A stretch of 55,933 nt of DNA from Sporisorium sorghi. Its lineage: Eukaryota > Basidiomycota > Ustilaginomycetes > Ustilaginales > Ustilaginaceae. A model generated the notes under the pieces. That model was not told where the DNA came from. It saw only the letters and a program-made list of their open reading frames with translations, and did no database searches. Of this stretch, positions 20,328 to 31,621 are shown piece by piece (position 1 is the first letter of the stretch; each line of letters opens with the position of its first letter). Location of the stretch: positions 1 to 55,933 of the forward strand of contig JALCCG010000144.1 of the NCBI GenBank assembly GCA_023212695.1, given 5' to 3'. Made by a program: the position numbers and the translations under genes.

Positions 20328-21164
20328 CGCGCAGCGGCCAAACGCTGGAAGCGCGTTGGGGTCGGAGGGCAAGGGGTGTGGGATGCGAAGCTCGACTGTC
20401 CCGTGCGTGTGCAGAGTGCAGTGGTGGCAATGGGTAAAGCCGTGTCGCCGAGAGTAGCTTGTTGACGAGGGTGTCAACGATTCGACTCGTTGCCCGGTGT
20501 CAATGCCCGACTTGCCAAGGATGGTGTGTGCGTCCCTCGCCGACGTGCGGGAAAAGGTAGCAGATGGTGGAAGCGCAACACCAAAACCGCAAAATCCAGA
20601 AGACCCTAACTTCTCCATTCTTTTTTTTTTTTTTGGCCCCGTCGCCGACTCCCGCATCTCCCTCAATCCCACTCACACCCAGGCTACACGCTCTTCTCGC
20701 AACGACATTGCAGGGATGATGAGACGAAGAAGTTATAGCGCAACAATGACATGCATGAGTGAGAGGGGAGAGTGTACATTTGTAGTGTGTATCGAGGGGA
20801 GTGGGAAGACTTTGGAACAAGAGGGAGTACTTTCGGACATTCGTTTGACACAGAGGGTAGACTGCAGCCTCGCGCAACTCCACCCCTTGCGGCCACACAA
20901 CCACGCTTTGCTTTGTGGTGGCTGGTGGTTGGGGAAAAAGAGAGACGTGCCGCGAGGCTGCGTCACCTGCAAACTTACCTTTTTTTGGTGGTGGGGATGG
21001 CGGATGTGCGCACCACTCATACGCAAAACCATTGCTGCATTGATAGCGATGCTTGCTGGCTACCGAAGTGCAAGGTCGTGAGGGAGGAGTGGCGCGAGTC
21101 CTGGTATCGATTGGATCATGCTGCTATGTTTTTTTTTTTTTTGTGACGCGACATGTGTGTGACT
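20328..21164. other. Intergenic region NIP30 gene / importin alpha
   Basis: Promoter side of the NIP30 gene and 3' flank of importin alpha, both on the minus strand. Poly-T runs occur near 20619 and 21129. No gene is supported. Confidence 0.55.
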
Positions 21165-22802
21165 TTACTGCTGCATACCATTCTGAGCGGGAGCAAAGTT
21201 GAATCCGCCCTGAGGAGCATTGAGGTCGGACTGGAAAGCAAACGCACCCGTCTCGTCGACCTGCGGAGCGCCCAAGCCCGTGTCCTGCGCCTCGTCGTCC
21301 GGAAAGTACTTGTCCATAATGTAGAAGCACTTCTTGTAAATGTCAAGATTCTCGTGGTGCTGCAAGTTGTGGATCGACACCATACCGCCGCACTCCTCAA
21401 TGTGAAGCGCATACTGGTTAGGAGCATCGCCACCGGCAGCCTCGCGGTCCATCTCGCCAACCTTCAGGATGTTCTCCAAACCATCGAGCGCAACCTGGAT
21501 GATCTTGTTGTCGAGCAGCTGCAAGAGATCGCAGAGCGGCCTGATGCAGCCTTGCGAAACGAGGTAGCGGATCTGCTGGGGCTCCGAGAGACCGCCGCTG
21601 GTGGCGTTGCTGATGGCCCAGCACGCCTCCTTCTTGGTCTTGTGGTCGCCGTGCTGCAGGATATCGATGAGCGGGGGGATGATGTTGGCATCGATCACCG
21701 CCTGAATCTGCTGCGAGGAGCCGGCGGTGATGTTGGAGATGGTCCAGCAGGCCTCCTTGCGGATGCCCTCCTTGGGCGAAGAGAGGAGCGAGAGCAGAGG
21801 TGGCAAGGCACCGGACGAGATGACAACCTGGGTCTGGTAGTCGTCGCCCGTGACAATGTTGCCGACGGAGCGGAGTGCTGGAGTCTGGACGGCCGTCGAG
21901 GGGTGAGTGAGCAGGTCGACGAGACGGCGGCAGACGCCGGACTCGATGACGCCCTGAATCTTTTCGTTGGCGCCATCCGAGAGGTACGAGATGGCCCAGC
22001 AGGCGTCGATGAGCACCTCGTCGTCCATCGAGTAGACGAGCTTGGTGAGGACGCTGAGGGCGGGCGAGACCTGGTTCCAGTCTGGCTGCGGGTTCTTGCC
22101 ACGGCAAAAGTTGCTGAGCGTCCATGTTGCGTTGCGAAGCATGCTCTGCTTGTGGTTCTCGCTGAGGAGAGCGATCAGGGGACGCATGGCGCCGGCCGAG
22201 AGGACGTAGTCACGGCACTTGGGACTGTCACCGGCAATGTTACCGAGCGCCCAGACGGCCTGCTCGCGCACGTCGAGGACGGGCGAAGAGAGGAGCTCGA
22301 TAAAGACGGGGACGGCACCCTCGTTGATGACGACCTGGGTGTGATCCGAGGTACCGGAGGCAATGTTGGTGAGCGCCCAGGCGGCCTCGAACTGGATCAT
22401 GGAGTGTGGGCTTCGGAGGAACTCGACAAAGCGGGGGACGACGCCAGCAGCAATGACACGCTCGATGGGAGGGTTCTTCTCCTTGGAGAGGAGCTTGCGG
22501 AACTTCATGGTGGCGTCGAGCTGCCGGTCGAGGCTGTCGCTCATGGCGTCCTCGATCATCTTTGGAAGTTCGTCGGCGAGCTGAGCATCGATGGCGGCAG
22601 ACTGGTTGTCGTCGTCGTCCGAGTCTGCGTCCGAGTCATCGCCAACGTTGAGGTTCCTTCGCTTTGCCATGGACTCTTCGCGCTTCTGACGGCGAATCTC
22701 GACCTGGGCCTCCTCACGCCTGCGACGAAGCTCATCCTGCTTGAAGACGCCTTTCGCCTTGTAGTTGTCTTGGCGACGCGACATGTCACGAAGGCCCGAC
22801 AT
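21165..22802 (-). CDS. SRP1: Importin subunit alpha (karyopherin alpha, Srp1)
   Basis: A 545-aa adaptor that binds nuclear localisation signals on cargo and hands them to importin beta at the nuclear pore. From the ATG at 22802 ([11 protein letters not shown]) the first about 55 residues form the basic importin-beta-binding domain ([20 protein letters not shown], then [11 protein letters not shown]). Ten or so armadillo repeats follow, with the Trp/Asn NLS-binding motifs visible ([66 protein letters not shown]). The C-terminus holds the acidic/Gly-rich autoinhibitory tail region. Length and repeat number are normal. Single exon. A 593-aa open frame on the other strand is a shadow. Confidence 0.97.
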   Translation of the reverse strand: MSGLRDMSRRQDNYKAKGVFKQDELRRRREEAQVEIRRQKREESMAKRRNLNVGDDSDADSDDDDNQSAAIDAQLADELPKMIEDAMSDSLDRQLDATMKFRKLLSKEKNPPIERVIAAGVVPRFVEFLRSPHSMIQFEAAWALTNIASGTSDHTQVVINEGAVPVFIELLSSPVLDVREQAVWALGNIAGDSPKCRDYVLSAGAMRPLIALLSENHKQSMLRNATWTLSNFCRGKNPQPDWNQVSPALSVLTKLVYSMDDEVLIDACWAISYLSDGANEKIQGVIESGVCRRLVDLLTHPSTAVQTPALRSVGNIVTGDDYQTQVVISSGALPPLLSLLSSPKEGIRKEACWTISNITAGSSQQIQAVIDANIIPPLIDILQHGDHKTKKEACWAISNATSGGLSEPQQIRYLVSQGCIRPLCDLLQLLDNKIIQVALDGLENILKVGEMDREAAGGDAPNQYALHIEECGGMVSIHNLQHHENLDIYKKCFYIMDKYFPDDEAQDTGLGAPQVDETGAFAFQSDLNAPQGGFNFAPAQNGMQQ

Positions 22803-23067
22803 TGTGAGTGTGAAATGTGTTGGTTGAGAAGAGGAGACGGAAGAGGAGACTTGGGCTATGCAGACGAGAGCCAAGTGCGGTCAAATTGTAGGATGGTGTG
22901 CGTCAGGTTGGATGGCACCGATGCGAGGGGATGATGAGGGTGGTGATGGGTGATGATGATGGTGGTAGGAGCGAGAGTTGATTGTGGAGTGGAGCGACGA
23001 ACAATCACACTCCAATCACACACACCGAAGAGTTACACTTGACTCACAGACAGTCGGAGGCGTATGC

Positions 23068-23088
23068 GTGTGTGTGTGTGTGTGTGTG
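23068..23088. repeat. (GT)n microsatellite
   Basis: About ten GT units in the 5' flank of importin alpha. Confidence 0.9.
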
Positions 23089-23127
23089 CGAGAAAAAAAA
23101 CGGAGACCAACACTCTCACTCGATCTT

Positions 23128-23382
23128 TTCTTACACGCACGCAGCGCTACAGAGGCCTCTCTCGAATTTTTGAAATAAACAGAAACCAAAAAAAAAAAAA
23201 AAAAANNNNNNNNNNNNNNNNNNNNNNNNNNNNNNNNNNNNNNNNNNNNNNNNNNNNNNNNNNNNNNNNNNNNNNNNNNNNNNNNNNNNNNNNNNNNNNN
23301 NNNNTTCTTACACGCACGCAGCGCTACAGAGGCCTCTCTCGAATTTTTGAAATAAACAGAAACCAAAAAAAAAAAAAAAAAA
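23128..23382. other. Assembly gap with duplicated 78-nt flanks
   Basis: 99 Ns (23206-23304) lie between two identical 78-nt copies, 23128-23205 and 23305-23382, each ending in a run of eighteen A. The offset between copies is 177 nt, the same as at the other gap, which points to a fixed scaffolding procedure rather than a real duplication. Confidence 0.9.
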
Positions 23383-24252
23383 TAAAAAAAATCCGCAACT
23401 TGAAAAGCTGAGCAAACGGCAAATCGCACTCAGCAGCTGCTTCCAAGATCAACCCTTGCTGCCACCTCCTTGCTTGAGAGCTGAGCAACAGCCGTCAATT
23501 TCATGGCTTGCAAGCATCTAGAGCTTTATGAGCAGTTTCCATGAGCGAAGCACGCCCAAAGCGACGCTTGAGCAGCTGTTTTTTTTGTTTTTTTTTTTTT
23601 TTTTTTTATAGCTCGCCGTCATCTGCTCAGATCCCAAATCAAGATGGTGCGCGTCATTTGAGCCGTTCTTTCGTACGACAAAGTGGCAGAGCCCCGATCT
23701 AGGATTTTTGATTTGAATGTTCATGTCTTCGACTTCACATCTTCAAAAAGTCAAAAGCAAAGCCGAAGTCCGCGCCAGACTCTGAGGCTCAGGGCTTAAG
23801 CCCGAATCTGCTGCTTTTGCTCTCTCTGTGCCCGGAACATGACCGCGGTCCTCATTGCCAACATCATCTGGAGTTCATCATGTAAGACTGCAGTGCGGCA
23901 GATATCATCGTCATCGAGCCAACCATCTTGGCTATGAGCATGGCTTCTATCAACAGAGAGGCTGAAGGAGAGAGAATCCGCTTGAAAGCGAAAATTGACA
24001 AGGCTTGGCTGGATATGGCGACCGCGGAAAACACTTGTTGGCGAACCGCATTCAAGCGCAGAGTCAGTGCGGACTGTCGCTCTCACTCTCAGTCATTTCT
24101 CGTGTGATCCATAACGTTAGAAGAGCCGCTCGCTCATCCGTATTTCACGCCGATCAATCCGACACACTTGCGGCTTTGCACTTTTTCGCTCTTCCTTGCT
24201 GCTCTCCTCCATCTTCAACGTACAAATCCTTGGCAAGACACACCGCTTAGGC

Positions 24253-26577
24253 ATGCACGCTGTTGCCTCTGCCTCCCATCCGTTGCGTCTAGACAGGATG
24301 CAGGCCGCCAACTCCCACAACGCCGTCACCCAGGGCGACCTCGAACTGCTCGATGTTCTCAGTTCCTTGCCTTCCTCTTTCCCGCATCAGCCCAGCTATG
24401 CTTCGTCCTCATCCTCGTCCAAGTCGAGACCGCTTTCCACCCTCAACGCTCTCAGAAGGCCTCCCATCGATCCCATGGTTCTAGCTGCAAGTCTTAGCTC
24501 CGGTCCCCACGTCACCCGCCACCACTTCCACCACTCGTTCGGCAGCCATGCTCCGGCGTCCAACTCGCAGCAGATGCCTGCGAGCCAGCGAAAGGCCGCC
24601 GCAGCAGCTGCTGCTGCAGCCACAGCAGCTTCTGCATCCTCTGCTTCAGTCGACGCATCTTCGCGTACACGTCCCAGGCGCCAATCCGCAGCAAGCGGCT
24701 CGTACGCAAACTGCGATTTTGACGATTTCGAAGATCCCACTCCCAGCAGCAACGTTGCATCCTCCTCGTCCATCAAGATCGAGCCCGTGCCCGAGGTGAC
24801 CGACGAAGAGCGAGCCTTCTACGCAAGCAGACAAGCTCCTCGCAGTGTCCGATTGCAGCAGCAGAAGGAGCTCGAACAGAAGCGAGCTCAAGCCCAAGCC
24901 CAGGCCCAAGATGCCAAGAAGCAAGCCGTCACGCAGGCGACCGCTATCCGCGCCAGTGACGAGCCTGCCCAGCCTGAACTCCTCACGCAGCCGGGCAACC
25001 AAGCCGCCAAAACGGTGCTCGTGCCGCCCTCCGCGCCCGTCAACAAGATCGCCCAAGCGCTCGACGAGCGCAAAGCCGCCGTCGCCGCAGCATCGGTCGC
25101 GCCGGCGCACATCCCGCTCACGCCCGCCGCCGAGACGCTGGCATCCATGCCCGCGCAGGTGAGCACGCCGCTTGGCAAGCCGAGCATCTCATCGATCGTG
25201 CGTCCGCCGCCCGTGCGCGTGCGGTGCTACGCCCGCACCCGTGTCCCCACCCCCCACGGCGAGGTCTTCTGCCATCTGTACAAGAACACCAACGACACCA
25301 AGGAGCATCTCGCGCTCGTGATCGATCCGTACCAGAACGACGAGGCTAGCACGCAGATGGGCCCGGACGGCCGACCGCTCAAGGAGTCCGATGCGGTGTA
25401 CCAGTCGCAGGCGCTGCGGAGCAAGTCGCTCGACGAGGTGTGGGGGCCGGAGGAGACGGACATGGAGCGCATTGTGCGCGGAGCCTATGTCGGCCGGCTC
25501 GGGCCGAGTTTCCAAGTCGCTTCAAAGCCGCTACCGCGCCACTCGGGACGTACGTCGGGGAAGAGTGACACGTTGGCGCCGCTGGTGCGCATCCACTCGG
25601 AGTGCTTCACCGGCGAGACGATCGGCAGCCAGCGCTGCGACTGCGGCGAGCAGCTCGACGAGGCTATCCGCCTCATCTCCGAGGCGTACGACTCCAACCC
25701 CACCCAGCAGCAGCAACAGCGCAAACTTGGCCGCGGCGTCATCGTCTACCTCCGCCAAGAGGGCCGTGGCATCGGTCTGCTCGATAAACTCATGGCGTAC
25801 AACCTGCAGGATATGGGCCACGATACGGTGTCTGCGAATATTTTGCTGGGTCATTTGCCGGATGCGAGGAAGTACGATGTCGCGTCGGCGATTTTGCGGG
25901 ATTTGGGGGTGGACGAGTGTCGGTTGTTGACGAACAATCCGGAGAAGATGGAGGCGTTGGAGGCGGAGGGGGTGCGGGTGGCGGAGCGCGTGGGTATGGT
26001 GCCGCGGGTGTGGAAGTTTGGGAAGAGTTTGAGGCGGAAGACTAGGGGGAAGGGGAGGAAGGGGAGGAGGGCGGGGGGTAAGGCGGAGGGTAGTGCGTCT
26101 CCCCGCGCCGCTGCTGCAGGAAGCAGCCGCGCAAACGCCAAGAAGGCCTCGTCGCTGCTCCGCCAGATCAGCCTCGGCGGCATCGACGGCAGCGTCATCT
26201 CCCAGGCCGGCACGGCCACCGAATCCGAATCCGAGCTCGACCCCACCACCGCCGGCCTCCGCCACCAGGGCGAAGACATGCTCCACCCGGACGACCGCCT
26301 CGAGTCCGACGCCTCTGACGACGACGAAGACGGGAGTGGCAGCGACTCAGGCGACTCGTACATCGACCACGTCCTGCGCAGATCCGGAACGACCATGATC
26401 GGCGCCTCGATCACCAAGGGTCCCGAGCTGGAGAAGTATCTCAGGACAAAGGTGGAGCGTATGGGCCATTTGTTGACTGTACCTGATGAGGATGCGGGGA
26501 AGGAGGTGGAGGACGAAGCGCCTGTTTCGCAGCCTAATTCGGACGACGAGGGGGTGCTTGCCTCGACGGCCAACTAG
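24253..26577 (+). CDS. RIB1: GTP cyclohydrolase II (riboflavin biosynthesis)
   Basis: Catalyses the first committed step of riboflavin synthesis, opening GTP to a diaminopyrimidine with loss of formate and pyrophosphate. The catalytic domain spans about residues 316-585 of 774. The zinc cysteines are seen as C-x10-C-x-C ([15 protein letters not shown]), then [42 protein letters not shown] and LLTNNPEK. A fungal-type insertion with [12 protein letters not shown] precedes the zinc site. There are unusually long extensions: about 315 residues N-terminal (Ala runs, a Gln-Ala helix) and about 185 C-terminal (a basic [12 protein letters not shown] patch, then an acidic Ser/Asp region). Two ATGs are possible, 24253 and 24298; neither changes the domain. 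No 3,4-dihydroxybutanone-phosphate synthase domain is fused, as in other fungi. It converges on the PPZ gene. Confidence 0.94.
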   Translation: MHAVASASHPLRLDRMQAANSHNAVTQGDLELLDVLSSLPSSFPHQPSYASSSSSSKSRPLSTLNALRRPPIDPMVLAASLSSGPHVTRHHFHHSFGSHAPASNSQQMPASQRKAAAAAAAAATAASASSASVDASSRTRPRRQSAASGSYANCDFDDFEDPTPSSNVASSSSIKIEPVPEVTDEERAFYASRQAPRSVRLQQQKELEQKRAQAQAQAQDAKKQAVTQATAIRASDEPAQPELLTQPGNQAAKTVLVPPSAPVNKIAQALDERKAAVAAASVAPAHIPLTPAAETLASMPAQVSTPLGKPSISSIVRPPPVRVRCYARTRVPTPHGEVFCHLYKNTNDTKEHLALVIDPYQNDEASTQMGPDGRPLKESDAVYQSQALRSKSLDEVWGPEETDMERIVRGAYVGRLGPSFQVASKPLPRHSGRTSGKSDTLAPLVRIHSECFTGETIGSQRCDCGEQLDEAIRLISEAYDSNPTQQQQQRKLGRGVIVYLRQEGRGIGLLDKLMAYNLQDMGHDTVSANILLGHLPDARKYDVASAILRDLGVDECRLLTNNPEKMEALEAEGVRVAERVGMVPRVWKFGKSLRRKTRGKGRKGRRAGGKAEGSASPRAAAAGSSRANAKKASSLLRQISLGGIDGSVISQAGTATESESELDPTTAGLRHQGEDMLHPDDRLESDASDDDEDGSGSDSGDSYIDHVLRRSGTTMIGASITKGPELEKYLRTKVERMGHLLTVPDEDAGKEVEDEAPVSQPNSDDEGVLASTAN

Positions 26578-26843
26578 ACGCTAGCCCAGCCGAGCAGTTT
26601 ATCACGCACACCGCTCCCATTCGCATCAAACCGAGCAGCAGACATGTCACACAGAGAGCAGGAACAATGTGACCGTTTCAATAAAAAGATGACAGGTGAT
26701 GATAGGGTTTTGGGGGGGGGGGAGACATGTGGATCTGATCTCTGTCTTTGCGAGTGTGTATGCGCGCGCACGGGCTAGAGCGACACCTTCCTGGTCGACA
26801 AATTATCGACGTGCTGTAGTGAGATATCCCGCCGTCGACTAGC

Positions 26844-28340
26844 CTAATACGACTGCTGCCCGCCACGCACCGGCGGCGACTGGTGCTGCAGCAGACTCCT
26901 CCGCTTATTCTTCGCCATCTCCTTCTTCAACGCAGCGCCATCGAGCGGCTTGAGCAGCTCAAACGCACACAACAGATCCTCCGAGACGCTCATGACGGCG
27001 CCAAAGTTGTCGAACTCGCCGCAATAATTCGGCGCCGAGAAGATGGTGACGAGCGTGCGTTCGTTCCAAAACTCGTAGCCGTCCTCGACCACCATGTGCG
27101 CGCGGCAGATCAGGTCGAAATCGTACTGCGCCAGGAACTGCTGGATGACAGCCTTGCCGAAACAGTACGAGACGCCGCGCTCATTGTCCTCCCAGTCGAG
27201 CGCTGTATCTGACGGATCCGACCAGAGCAGGTCGTTGAGCAGCCCGTAGTCCGGCACATCCGTCGGGCGCTCGATACGCCTAATGTCGTCCATGTTCGAC
27301 AACGAGGGCGACAGCCCACCGTGCACGCAGAAGATCTTGGACGCCACAACCGCAGCGATGGGCAGCGTGTTGAACACGTCGATGAACGTCTTCCAGATCT
27401 TGATGTTGACGCGACGCTTGCACTCGTCGTAGAATCCATAGACGCGCGTCACGTTGGCGCACTCGTGGTTGCCACGCAGAAGGAAAAAGTTCTCCGGGTA
27501 CTTGATCTTGTAGCACAGCAGCAGCAGGATGGTCTCGAGCGACTGCTTGCCTCGGTCGACATAGTCGCCCAAGAAGAGGTAATTGGCGGATGGCGGGAAG
27601 CCGCACATCTCGAACAGGCGCAGAAGATCGTGGTACTGCCCGTGGGTATCGCCCACGATCTTGACGGGTGGGCTGAGCTCGATGAGCGTGGGTTGCGAGA
27701 GGAAGATCTCGCGCGCGGCCTGGCAGACGGCAGTGATTTCGGCGTTTTTCAGCGCTGGTTTGGGGATCTTGCCCGAGTAGCCTGCCTCGAGGAGACGCGA
27801 GATCATGTCGTCAATGTCGAACGTGCGCACTTGGTCGCCGGCGCCAGCGGCTTGGGAGGTTTTGCCGACGGAGCCAGGGAAGCCTGCGCCGCCGCCCTGG
27901 GCGAGTGGATTGGAGAGGATCGTGTTGGCTGTAGGGGCCGAAGCGCTTTGAGAGGCGGCATCGTTTGGTGAGAGGTTGCTGCCTCCTACGTCGGAAGCCT
28001 GTGCTGATCTGAGGGCAGCGGGACTGCCCACTTCGCTGACGTCGTCTTGACCTTCGAGCACGTTGCGCGCCGAGGGTGATGGAGAGGGTAAAGGAGATTC
28101 ATGCCGGCTGACGCCGCCTCGCTTTTCGATCTTGGCGGGGTTGGAAGAGCCGTTGTTTGCGAGACTGCCTGCGCCGTTTTCGGAGACGGCGAGCGAGTCC
28201 TTGCTCTTGGCGCGGAGGAGGTTGGAAGGGTCGGAGCCAGAGAGACCGTTGGAGGCGTCGGCGCTGTCGTCGCCGTCCTGAAGCTTGGATTTGCCCTTCC
28301 GGGACGATCCGCCCATGATCTTGCCGAAGGATTTGAACAT
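26844..28340 (-). CDS. PPZ-type Ser/Thr protein phosphatase
   Basis: A PP1-related phosphatase of 498 aa with a Ser/Asn-rich N-terminal extension of about 170 residues. Catalytic motifs are complete: [33 protein letters not shown], the later [13 protein letters not shown] and [11 protein letters not shown]. The ANVTRVYGF and MVVEDGYEF variants are characteristic of Ppz rather than Glc7. In yeasts Ppz phosphatases control K+/Na+ homeostasis and cell-wall integrity at the membrane. The first ATG (28340) gives [13 protein letters not shown]. The ninth residue is a second Met (28316) in a stronger context that would give MGGSSRKGK, an N-terminal glycine like that of myristoylated Ppz proteins. 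I keep the longer frame as the span and flag the choice. Confidence 0.92.
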   Translation of the reverse strand: MFKSFGKIMGGSSRKGKSKLQDGDDSADASNGLSGSDPSNLLRAKSKDSLAVSENGAGSLANNGSSNPAKIEKRGGVSRHESPLPSPSPSARNVLEGQDDVSEVGSPAALRSAQASDVGGSNLSPNDAASQSASAPTANTILSNPLAQGGGAGFPGSVGKTSQAAGAGDQVRTFDIDDMISRLLEAGYSGKIPKPALKNAEITAVCQAAREIFLSQPTLIELSPPVKIVGDTHGQYHDLLRLFEMCGFPPSANYLFLGDYVDRGKQSLETILLLLCYKIKYPENFFLLRGNHECANVTRVYGFYDECKRRVNIKIWKTFIDVFNTLPIAAVVASKIFCVHGGLSPSLSNMDDIRRIERPTDVPDYGLLNDLLWSDPSDTALDWEDNERGVSYCFGKAVIQQFLAQYDFDLICRAHMVVEDGYEFWNERTLVTIFSAPNYCGEFDNFGAVMSVSEDLLCAFELLKPLDGAALKKEMAKNKRRSLLQHQSPPVRGGQQSY

Positions 28341-28809
28341 GATTGCTGTGGTCTATATACGAGGAAAGGCGCGAGGGCAAGAGAGCGCAGGTGGTGGTGA
28401 GGGTGTCCCAGGAAAGCAGTTGCGTGTCTTGCGATGCGAAGGAACACGCCGAGATGCAGCACCTACGGAAAGAGGTTGCAGCGGATGGTAGCTAGGAAGC
28501 CAAAAGAAAAAGAAAAAGCGACGCAGTCAACAGCTATCTGCGCTCGAAAGCGTAGCAGCAGCGTGTTTGGCGGGTGAAACGCGATTGCGAGCTAATTCGC
28601 TTTGCTTTGACACCGGCGGTAGTGTAGGTTGAGCAAAGAGCGAGCAACAGAAGATTCGAAGGCAGAAGCTAAAGTGGGCCCACTTTTTGGGATGCAAGGT
28701 TTTGGACGAGTTGCTAATGCCGATGATCGAGGCTCGAGATTGAGATGCGAGCAAGCTGATCGAGCAGTGCAAATGGCTTGACACCTGTTGTTCTCAGCGT
28801 GTGTAGCTC

Positions 28810-28829
28810 GAGAGAGAGAGAGAGAGAGA
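28810..28829. repeat. (GA)n microsatellite
   Basis: Ten GA units upstream of the PPZ gene. Confidence 0.9.
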
Positions 28830-29062
28830 TTCGAAGGTCGCGCAAGCTGTATAACAAGCTGAGAGCCAAGTTTTGGCGTTGTTGTTGATTGTGGTTGACG
28901 AGAGAGAAGCAGAGAGAAGAGTGAGTGTGAGAGTGAGAAAGATGAAGTTGAGAAGCAAGAGTGAGTGTTCTGTCAGCGCGAGTTTACTTGTCGGTGTGCG
29001 TCTCCTGCGTGCGTTTGTGCGTATGTGGGTGATTGACAGTGACAGTGACAAAGTGGCTGCCG

Positions 29063-29086
29063 GCTGCTGCTGCTGCTGCTGCTGCT
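29063..29086. repeat. (GCT)n microsatellite
   Basis: Eight GCT units in the intergenic region. Confidence 0.9.
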
Positions 29087-29442
29087 TGAAATTCAGCATG
29101 TTCTGTTCGTCTGTTGCTGTCATTTACTCAGTCAGTCAGGCCCCCGCCCGAGTCGCGACGGGCCCTCTGACCGACAAGGCCCGCTTGCGAGACTCAGCCA
29201 GCCCGCCTCATCCCTTTTTTGTCGTTTTCGCGCCAAGACAGAGCCTCCGCCTGCACTTTTGATTTTTATTATTATTATTTTTTTTCTTCTTCTTTTCTCT
29301 TGGCTCCAAGCCCAAACAAAATCCGAGCTAAAATTGTGTGTGACTGTAGACTGCGCCCAAGCGTGCACGGAGCATGACTGGCTGAAATGACCCAGACTCC
29401 AGCCAGCCAGCCCGCTTGTAAAGTTAGCCCGTGTTCGCTCAT

Positions 29443-29462
29443 TCTCTCTCTCTCTCTCTCTC
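29443..29462. repeat. (CT)n microsatellite
   Basis: Ten CT units followed by a T/C-rich stretch. Confidence 0.9.
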
Positions 29463-29742
29463 TTTTTCTCGCTCTCTCGCTGGCGAATGTCAACTTTCAC
29501 TCTGTGATCAAGAGCAAAGAGGCGCAACGGCTCGTTCGTTCATCTTGCTGCATACCAGTGGAGCGCAGAAAGGGAACCGGCCCGAAGCATGCTCATGTCT
29601 ACAAACCTCTAACCTCTTTCGAGTTTCTCGTCGCGGGGTTGGGTCGCATAACAATAGCCGGGCAGAGGAGACAATGACACAAGACCGCAGTGTGCTTGCA
29701 GCTCAAAGATGAAATTAAAACTTGGTCTTCTCCAGAGAGAGA

Positions 29743-29745
29743 CGC

Positions 29746-29790
<45 letters not shown>
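29743..29790. repeat. Compound (CCG)n(CGT)n microsatellite
   Basis: About five CCG units pass directly into about eleven CGT units. Read on the minus strand they give artefactual poly-Thr and poly-Ala. Confidence 0.9.
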
Positions 29791-29791
<1 letters not shown>

Positions 29792-31201
29792 CTTCCGTTT
29801 GATCGGCGGCCAGCACCGCCTTTGACCTCATCATGGTCATCCTCATTGGACAGAAGAGCGTTGGCGACATGACTATTTTGTGGAAACAACAAGGCTCGTT
29901 GCGCTGCTCAAACGGCGGCTGCGAGAATGATTTGAGGATGAATTGGGGGGGGGTCGATCATCTTGTCACTCCACCGCTGTCGGTTGACGACTGTGAGCTT
30001 GAAAAATTTCGTCTGGCGGCTGTGACGTGGACTGGTCGACCGTGTGTGTTGCTCTCTGCGGAACCGAGCTCGTCGTCATCACCCTCTTTTTGAAGTTCTT
30101 CTGCACACGCGCATGGTAGGACTCCGAGGCGGTGCTGCAATCACATCACACCAAAAAGCGGGGTTCTGTATGATCCACCATGTTCAGCAACGGACCATGT
30201 TGGCCGGCGCGAATTTGACGATGATGCCCAACCAACCAACGAAAACTTTTTCCAGCAAGATCAGACTTGATCGTCAGCCGCTTTGTGCGGGTGTGGCTTT
30301 CAGACTCACATTGGCACGTCGAAATGCTCGTCTTGTGCCGAAGCAGCGCCGGCGCCATCAAATTCGACCATGCCGTCGGTGCCGAGTTGCAAGCGCTGTC
30401 GCAGCTCGCTACCTGAAGCGCTGGTGGGAGCATGCTTTGGAACGGTGCTCCGCGGGCTCCTCCTTGACTGCGCAAGAGAACCGACTTGGGCCGAAGCGTG
30501 GACAGTTCAGCGTTGGCGAGGCAGCGAGCAACATCATCCCGATGCTACGAGATCGGGCAAAGCTCACCCCGGCAACGGCTCGCAGCATTAGCCCATCATC
30601 GAGCTTGAATACCCCGCCCATCCCCGTGTCTTCTCCTTTCGCCAGCCTCATTGAACGAGACTGCAAGGACGCTAACGATGGGTACCAACACCTCTTCACC
30701 CGCAGCCTACGTCGACGACAGCGCAGGCGTGTCCGGGATCGCCAGGATGGGCGGCGCTCAACCACGAAAGAAGGCGAAACCTGCAGCGAGCGTTGCGCGT
30801 GCACAAGAGCATCCAGCGACAAGCACTCAGCAGGATCCGTCGGTACGACCTAGTGTCGACACCTTACCGCCGTACCAGCCTGCCCAGAAGTAGACGCACT
30901 CAGCGACAGTTGGTCTCGATTGGATGACAATCTCTCACTTGCGCCGTATTCCAACTCGCCTTCGACCCATTCCAATTCCTACGTCCAGACCCAGATTGCA
31001 CACACACAAACGCATCGCATCGACACGGGGGATATACCTGTATATGCAAATCTTGCATTTTTTGGGGGGTAGGGACGTTGCGTATGGAGCAGCATCCCGT
31101 AGAAGAAAAGAAATGTACATGCAAAGCGAAACCCATTACACACGTAGAAGGACGTTGCAACGGCAAGATCGTCGTCCTGTCAAGCGCATGCGATGGCCAC
31201 T

Positions 31202-31621
31202 TTAGGCAGCAACGGTGGAGAGCAGGTCCGAGTCACCGGCGTCGAGGATGGTCATGACACTGTTTCGAAAAATGGCATCGGCGTGGTTAGTTGCATGCCC
31301 ACCAGAACACCAATGCAGCGACACTGTTCGGGGAGACGAAGAAACTTACCCGACGCGGAAGAGCTTACCAGCCGCAGTACCGAGAGCAACGTTGGTGCCC
31401 TGGTAGTGGTGAACAGCCGTCTTGGAAAGCATGGCGTAGTACTCAATCTCAGACTTGCGCAGAGGCGGCGTGTTGGCCGAGATGAGCACCAGCTTGGCCT
31501 TGCCCGAGCGCATGTTCTTGAGCGCGCTCTTAAGGCCGAGAGCGACCTTACCAGACTTGATCACAAGCTGGAGCTTGGTGTTGATGTTGTCCTGCGACGA
31601 CTTCTTAGCCTTGGGAGCCAT
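31202..31621 (-). CDS. RPL30: 60S ribosomal protein eL30 (spliced)
   Basis: Large-subunit ribosomal protein of 109 aa. Exon 1 (31350-31621) encodes [20 protein letters not shown] through [18 protein letters not shown] donor follows, then an intron at 31260-31349 (90 nt) with a CTAAC branch site and an acceptor ending in ACAG. Exon 2 (31202-31259, 58 nt) encodes [18 protein letters not shown] and TAA. Joined, the junction reads [15 protein letters not shown], the expected eL30 C-terminus, so the splice is well supported. The intron falls late in the gene; in budding yeast, L30 autoregulates splicing of a 5' intron, which this layout would not reproduce. It is divergent from eL37, also a 60S protein. 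Confidence 0.96.

Larger units (their letters stand above)
22803..24252. other. Divergent intergenic region with assembly gap
   Basis: Between importin alpha (minus) and RIB1 (plus). It contains a GT dinucleotide repeat (23068-23088), an N gap with duplicated flanks, and a poly-T tract (23580-23607, one interrupting G). No gene is supported. Confidence 0.6.
28341..31201. other. Microsatellite-rich intergenic region
   Basis: 2.9 kb between the PPZ start and the 3' end of eL30. It holds a GA repeat (28810-28829), a GCT repeat (29063-29086), a CT repeat (29443-29462) and a compound CCG/CGT repeat (29743-29790). Most open frames are by-products of these. The segment at about 30.3-30.9 kb has protein-like pieces in shifting frames that I could not assemble into a gene. 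Confidence 0.5.

Noticed and set aside
21153..22934. 593-codon open frame antisense to importin alpha
   Set aside because: Shadow of the armadillo repeats, giving a repetitive pattern without a known family.
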